Shown here one piece after another: positions 7,394 through 9,889 of a stretch of 9,889 nt of DNA. Origin of the DNA: Rhodospirillaceae bacterium TMED167 (GTDB taxonomy: Bacteria; Pseudomonadota; Alphaproteobacteria; Rhodospirillales_A; UBA2165). Every line of letters starts with the position of its first letter. Position 1 is the stretch's first letter. The notes under the pieces are model-generated. The model had not been told where the DNA came from. It did no database searches and saw only the letters and a list, made by a program, of their open reading frames with translations. The DNA is taken from positions 7,418 through 17,306 of the forward strand of contig NHHQ01000053.1 of the NCBI GenBank assembly GCA_002170915.1. The letters run 5' to 3'. The position numbers and the translations under genes were made by a program.

Positions 7394-7969
7394 TTACAAA
7401 ATATGACGTTTAGTAAGCTTTTCGCCCGCATTTGCAGCAGAACCAACAGTGCGAGCAATTACACTTTTATCATCAGGGCGATAAGATAGCGTTTCCTCCA
7501 AAAACAGGTCAGACCCCGTCACCCTGAGGAACCTTGCACCAGCCTCAAAATGTATTTGATGAATTTCGTGCGGACCAAACTTACCAGCCATACCCGGATC
7601 AAGACGGTACTTTCTTGAGAACTCTATTTCCGCATACCCATCTTTAGATTTATCATCTGTTCGGTTCCACTCAGTCATATCGGTGAATTTTTTGGCTTGA
7701 CCATAGACGGCCCAAGAAGCGCCATGATCATGTGGTGGTGAGGTTTTTCCCTCTTTATAACCGTGTGCATACACGAGAAACCCTGTATCCCGGTCCTCGT
7801 AAAGTTCAACGACACCGTCATCGGCCGCTGCCCCACAATGCTCGTCAACAAACCTCTGATTTTCTTTAATTAAACGCTCCAGATTGAGCCTTACAATTTC
7901 TAAGTCCGCTTTGTTGTTAGCGTAGGCCGCTCTATTATCTGCACAGAATTGTTCGAAGCTGTAAGCCAT
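7394..7969 (-). CDS. Cupin-fold metalloprotein, thiol (cysteine) dioxygenase-like
   Basis: A 191-residue soluble protein with one beta-barrel (cupin) domain. Cupin motif 1 is seen as G74-x5-H80-D-H82-G, ending near Y89-G90. The glutamate that most cupins use as fourth metal ligand is replaced by Trp86. A third histidine comes from PHEIHQIH (133-140), most likely H137. A three-His iron site without the Glu is the pattern of cysteine and 3-mercaptopropionate dioxygenases, which oxidise thiols to sulfinates, but the sequence around HDHGASWAVYG differs from classic cysteine dioxygenase, so the substrate is open. DMSP-lyase cupins normally keep the Glu and fit less well. The start has GGGGGAA about 8 nt upstream. 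It is the first gene of the GST transcript, 59-65 bp ahead of the first GST, which fits a thiol-related role (inference). Confidence 0.78.
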   Translation of the reverse strand: MAYSFEQFCADNRAAYANNKADLEIVRLNLERLIKENQRFVDEHCGAAADDGVVELYEDRDTGFLVYAHGYKEGKTSPPHDHGASWAVYGQAKKFTDMTEWNRTDDKSKDGYAEIEFSRKYRLDPGMAGKFGPHEIHQIHFEAGARFLRVTGSDLFLEETLSYRPDDKSVIARTVGSAANAGEKLTKRHIL

Positions 7970-8127
7970 TAATCACTTTCCCCCAAAATGATCACATACC
8001 GTCAAAGCAAATATGCTAGCCGGATCATTCAACCTCGTCCAATTTATATTATTTACTTAAGGTTTTAGAATTTCTATCTATCCACAGCCGATTGGCCACT
8101 CGCGAGATGAGCTTTCATAAATTCAGT

Positions 8128-8147
8128 TAAACTCCATACAGAGTTTA
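8128..8147. promoter_or_regulatory. Perfect inverted repeat, candidate operator
   Basis: TAAACTC (8128-8134), a 6-nt spacer and GAGTTTA (8141-8147) form a perfect 7-bp inverted repeat, 20 bp overall and centred about 114 bp before the ThDP-enzyme start. The size and spacing suit a dimeric helix-turn-helix regulator. The regulator itself is not encoded in the window. Confidence 0.45.
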
Positions 8148-8238
8148 GGCAAAATAAATAGATATTAGCTCGTAATACGTATACCCCCTAAGAAGACGTC
8201 ATCTCTCGAGCCTACCCGTTAGGCCTATGTAAATTTTT

Positions 8239-8243
8239 GAGGA
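8239..8243 (+). promoter_or_regulatory. Shine-Dalgarno site of the ThDP-enzyme gene
   Basis: GAGGA lies 8 nt before the ATG at 8252 and favours it over an in-frame TTG at 8237. Confidence 0.7.
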
Positions 8244-8251
8244 TCAGTAAA

Positions 8252-9889
8252 ATGCAAGTACTCAGCACCGGTGCAGCCATTGTGCATTCACTCATCAAGC
8301 ATGACGTGGACACAGTGTTCGGCGTGCCTGGGGCACATACCTATCACCTTTGCGATGCGCTTGCTCGCGAGAATAGCAAAATCGACTTCGTCACTGCCCG
8401 TCATGAGCAAGGAGCCGGCCACATGGCCTTCGGCTATGCGAAATCGACCGGTCGACCTGGTGTTTACACGGTAGTTCCGGGTCCAGGTGTCTTGAATTCT
8501 TCCTCATCACTTTCTATCGCTTATGCGACAAACTCCCCAGTATTATGTCTGACCGGTAACATTATGTCGCACTTGATCGGCAGAGGTCGTGGCCAACTCC
8601 ACGAACTACCAGACCAACTGGCAACGCTCCGCAGCATTACCAAGTGGGCTGAACGGATAAATCACCCTTCCGAAGCGCCTGAGATTGTTTCTGAGGCTTT
8701 TCGACAAATGATGAGCGGGCGCCGGGGCCCAGTTTCTATTGAGGCCCCCTGGGACGTGTTTGGAATAAAAGGACCAGTAGATCTTGATGTTCGAAGTAAT
8801 ATAAAATCAACGCCAGAGCCAGATCCCGATCATGTCTCAAATGCGGCTGAGATTATCCTGACTGCTAAAAACCCAATAATCGTGGTGGGCGCAGGGGCCC
8901 AAGATGCTTCTCAATCAGTTCAGCGCCTTGCTGAACTGATCCAGGCTCCCGTTACTGCTCACCGCAGTGGCAAGGGCGTTCTCACAGATGCTCATGAATT
9001 AAGCCTCATGTCAGTCGCCGCATACGAGTATTGGCCAAAATGCGACTGCGTCATTGGTATTGGCAGCCGCCTTGAACTTATCCATTTTAAATGGCGAGCG
9101 GAACCGACCATAAAAACTGTACGGATCGACATTGATCCCACAGAGATGCCGCGCATACCAGCAGATGCCAAGATTGTCGCGGATGCAGCAGCTGGAACTG
9201 ATGCCCTTGTCAGTGAACTTGAGAAATCTATTAGTGTACGGCAGTCACGGGAGCAGGAATTTTCAGGGTACCGGAGGATAGCTCAGGAAAAAATCGACAA
9301 AATCCAACCACAGGCAGGCTATTTAAAGGCCATCCGCAATGTCCTCCCAGACGATGGGATTTTGGTTGAAGAGGTTACCCAAGTCGCGTTTACCGCAAGA
9401 TACGGGTTCCCGGTCTATGGCCCGCGGAAATTTATAACCAGCGGTTATCAGGACAGTCTGGGGTTTGGTTTTCAGACATCCGTCGGAGTAAAAGTAGCCA
9501 ACCCGGATACCTGCGTAGTTTCTATCTCTGGCGACGGTGGCTTTATGTTTGGAGTACAGGAACTAGCAACTGCGGTCCAACATCAACTCAACATTATCGC
9601 GATTGTGTTTAACAATAGCTCTTTTGGTAACGTTCGGCGTGATCAAATTAATAATTTTGAGGGACGCTTGATCGGTTCAGACTTAATCAACCCCGATTTC
9701 GTCGCCCTCGGCGAGAGTTTTGGCGCGAAAGGTGTAAGATGCACATCGCCCGGGGAATTGCAGTCATCCTTAGAACAAGCCTTCAAAGAAACCGGCCCAG
9801 TTCTAATCGAAGTGCCTATTGAACGGGGCAGTGAAGCCTCCCCCTGGCCTCTCAGCCATCCTATCGGTACGGAAGTTTCTAAGAAAACT
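8252..9889 (+). CDS. Thiamine-diphosphate-dependent enzyme, acetolactate synthase-like (incomplete at right edge)
   Basis: 546 codons are open to the window end, and family members are usually about 540-600 residues, so little is missing. Three domains are in the usual order. The N-terminal pyrimidine-binding domain has FGVPGA (23-28) and the catalytic glutamate E52 in ARHEQGAGHMAFGYA. A central domain has VVGAGA (211-216) and HRSGKG (237-242). The C-terminal pyrophosphate domain has the metal/ThDP motif G427-D-G429 and, 24 residues later, N454-N455. It belongs to the IlvB superfamily (acetolactate synthase, carboligases, 2-oxoacid decarboxylases). GQLHELPDQ (114-122) keeps the Gln and Glu of the acetolactate synthase AFQE region. 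No small regulatory subunit is visible and the context is not branched-chain amino acid synthesis, so a catabolic decarboxylase or carboligase is more likely (inference). It does not resemble sulfoacetaldehyde acetyltransferase closely. Confidence 0.9.
   Translation, partial: MQVLSTGAAIVHSLIKHDVDTVFGVPGAHTYHLCDALARENSKIDFVTARHEQGAGHMAFGYAKSTGRPGVYTVVPGPGVLNSSSSLSIAYATNSPVLCLTGNIMSHLIGRGRGQLHELPDQLATLRSITKWAERINHPSEAPEIVSEAFRQMMSGRRGPVSIEAPWDVFGIKGPVDLDVRSNIKSTPEPDPDHVSNAAEIILTAKNPIIVVGAGAQDASQSVQRLAELIQAPVTAHRSGKGVLTDAHELSLMSVAAYEYWPKCDCVIGIGSRLELIHFKWRAEPTIKTVRIDIDPTEMPRIPADAKIVADAAAGTDALVSELEKSISVRQSREQEFSGYRRIAQEKIDKIQPQAGYLKAIRNVLPDDGILVEEVTQVAFTARYGFPVYGPRKFITSGYQDSLGFGFQTSVGVKVANPDTCVVSISGDGGFMFGVQELATAVQHQLNIIAIVFNNSSFGNVRRDQINNFEGRLIGSDLINPDFVALGESFGAKGVRCTSPGELQSSLEQAFKETGPVLIEVPIERGSEASPWPLSHPIGTEVSKKT

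Larger units (their letters stand above)
7970..8251. promoter_or_regulatory. Divergent promoter region between cupin and ThDP-enzyme genes
   Basis: This AT-rich 282-bp region must drive both the cupin-GST operon (leftward) and the ThDP enzyme (rightward). A weak leftward promoter candidate is TTCTAA (8070-8065) and TATAAA (8048-8043) with 16-bp spacing on the minus strand. For the rightward gene, TAATAC (8173-8178) resembles a -10 box, but I see no matching -35, so an activator may be needed. The region also holds the 7-bp inverted repeat at 8128-8147 and the palindrome CTCGCGAG (8099-8106). No coding frame was found. Confidence 0.5.

Noticed and set aside
7394..7969. The cupin as a DMSP lyase
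   Set aside because: Cupin DMSP lyases normally keep a glutamate ligand after the H-x-H pair; here that position is Trp86.
8252..9889. The ThDP enzyme as sulfoacetaldehyde acetyltransferase, which would fit a sulfur pathway
   Set aside because: Its N-terminal and active-site regions do not match that enzyme as I know it, and no phosphotransacetylase gene is visible nearby.

Overview
The window looks like the chromosome of a bacterium, most likely a proteobacterium. Genes are tightly packed with short gaps, Shine-Dalgarno sites are of the GGAGG type, GC content is moderate by eye, and the gene families are typical of free-living, often marine, alpha- or gammaproteobacteria. The species cannot be named from the sequence. 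I saw no rRNA, tRNA, CRISPR array, transposase or integrase.

Layout, left to right. (1) Positions 1-5293 hold a run of minus-strand genes, read from right to left: a DEAH-box superfamily 2 helicase with a four-cysteine element, a phytanoyl-CoA-dioxygenase-like Fe(II)/2-oxoglutarate oxygenase, a SAM methyltransferase, an MFS transporter, and the first 73 codons of another gene that leaves the window on the left. The oxygenase and methyltransferase are 4 bp apart and look translationally coupled. (2) A 379-bp gap (5294-5672) holds no convincing gene. (3) Positions 5673-7969 hold a second minus-strand group: a small cupin resembling thiol dioxygenases, then two different glutathione S-transferase-like proteins. 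(4) A 282-bp divergent intergenic region (7970-8251) carries a perfect 7-bp inverted repeat. (5) A plus-strand thiamine-diphosphate enzyme of the acetolactate synthase superfamily starts at 8252 and is still open at the right edge.

Inferred roles. The cupin and two GSTs, with the divergent ThDP enzyme, could form a small catabolic or detoxification module acting on thiol or glutathione adducts; no substrate can be read from the sequence. The oxygenase, methyltransferase and MFS genes look like a tailoring-plus-transport set for a small molecule. The helicase is the odd member: a nucleic-acid enzyme placed just upstream of, and in the same direction as, metabolic genes. None of these families is new in itself. 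The points of interest are the gene combinations, the helicase in its setting, and the palindromes in three intergenic gaps.
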